NCBI GenBank assembly: GCA_003527165.1
Contig: DPSI01000389.1
Location: 1 to 5,778, forward strand
Source of the DNA: Pseudomonas sp.
GTDB lineage: Bacteria; Pseudomonadota; Gammaproteobacteria; Pseudomonadales; Pseudomonadaceae
Length of the DNA stretch: 5,778 nt
Direction: 5' to 3'
The notes under the pieces were generated by a model. It had not been told where the DNA came from, ran no database searches, and saw nothing but the letters and a program-made list of their open reading frames with translations. The position numbers and the translations under genes are program-made. Of this stretch, positions 5,762 through 5,778 are shown piece after piece; within the stretch, counting starts at the first letter, position 1; each line of letters starts with the position of its first letter.

Positions 5762-5778
5762 GGCCGAATAAATTCGGC
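5762..5778 (-). repeat. REP palindrome copy H, cut by the window end
   Basis: GGCCGAATAAATTCGGC is identical to copy D as far as the window goes. The next bases should complete the arm and give CTAC. The preceding GAT (5759-5761) is also shared with D. Confidence 0.7.

Larger units (their letters stand above)
5466..5778. other. Non-coding repeat region downstream of nirN
   Basis: No gene is visible in the 313 bases after nirN. They hold a terminator-like hairpin (5473-5501), two inverted REP pairs (5516-5573 and 5636-5699) and a truncated REP at the edge. A GC hairpin GGCGG...CCGCC (5592-5607) sits between the pairs. The minus-strand open frame across 5383-5739 runs through the REP copies and into nirN and has no recognisable domain. 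The stretch 5700-5758 shows nothing I can name. Confidence 0.75.

Overview
The window comes from a GC-rich gammaproteobacterium, most likely a denitrifying Pseudomonas of the P. stutzeri/P. mendocina type (inferred). It carries the distal half of the heme d1 biosynthesis (nir) cluster, all on the + strand and in the order known from Pseudomonas nirSMCFDLGHJEN. From left to right there is a probable last codon stretch of nirD, then nirL, nirG, nirH, a 368-bp non-coding gap, nirJ, nirE, nirN, and a repeat-rich non-coding end. The genus call also rests on REP-type palindromes with GTAG heads, which are typical of pseudomonads.

Positions 1-1521 hold three small Lrp/AsnC-like siroheme decarboxylase subunits, packed with overlaps of 4, 8 and 26 nt. 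Positions 1522-1889 contain three REP palindromes (two direct, one inverted). A good FNR/ANR/DNR-type box lies at 1800-1813, followed by a strong Shine-Dalgarno for nirJ. Positions 1890-5465 encode a radical SAM enzyme (nirJ), the SAM-dependent uroporphyrinogen-III C-methyltransferase (nirE) and a periplasmic c-type cytochrome with a d1-type propeller (nirN). The nirE-nirN pair overlaps by 10 nt. Positions 5466-5778 hold a terminator-like hairpin and five more REP palindromes, the last cut by the window edge.

From established knowledge of the pathway, NirE makes precorrin-2 from uroporphyrinogen III. General siroheme synthesis enzymes outside this window then produce siroheme. The NirD/L/G/H proteins decarboxylate siroheme to didecarboxysiroheme. 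NirJ modifies the two remaining propionates on the path to the oxo groups. NirN acts in the periplasm, oxidising dihydro-heme d1 to heme d1 for insertion into nitrite reductase NirS. The window therefore covers most of the dedicated pathway. nirS, nirF and the electron-donor cytochromes would be expected just upstream of position 1.

I do not see a wholly new system. The most informative points are the break between nirH and nirJ with its own anaerobic regulator box, which suggests a separate nirJEN transcription unit, and the REP palindromes, which show two subfamilies with matched arm changes on the two sides of nirJEN.
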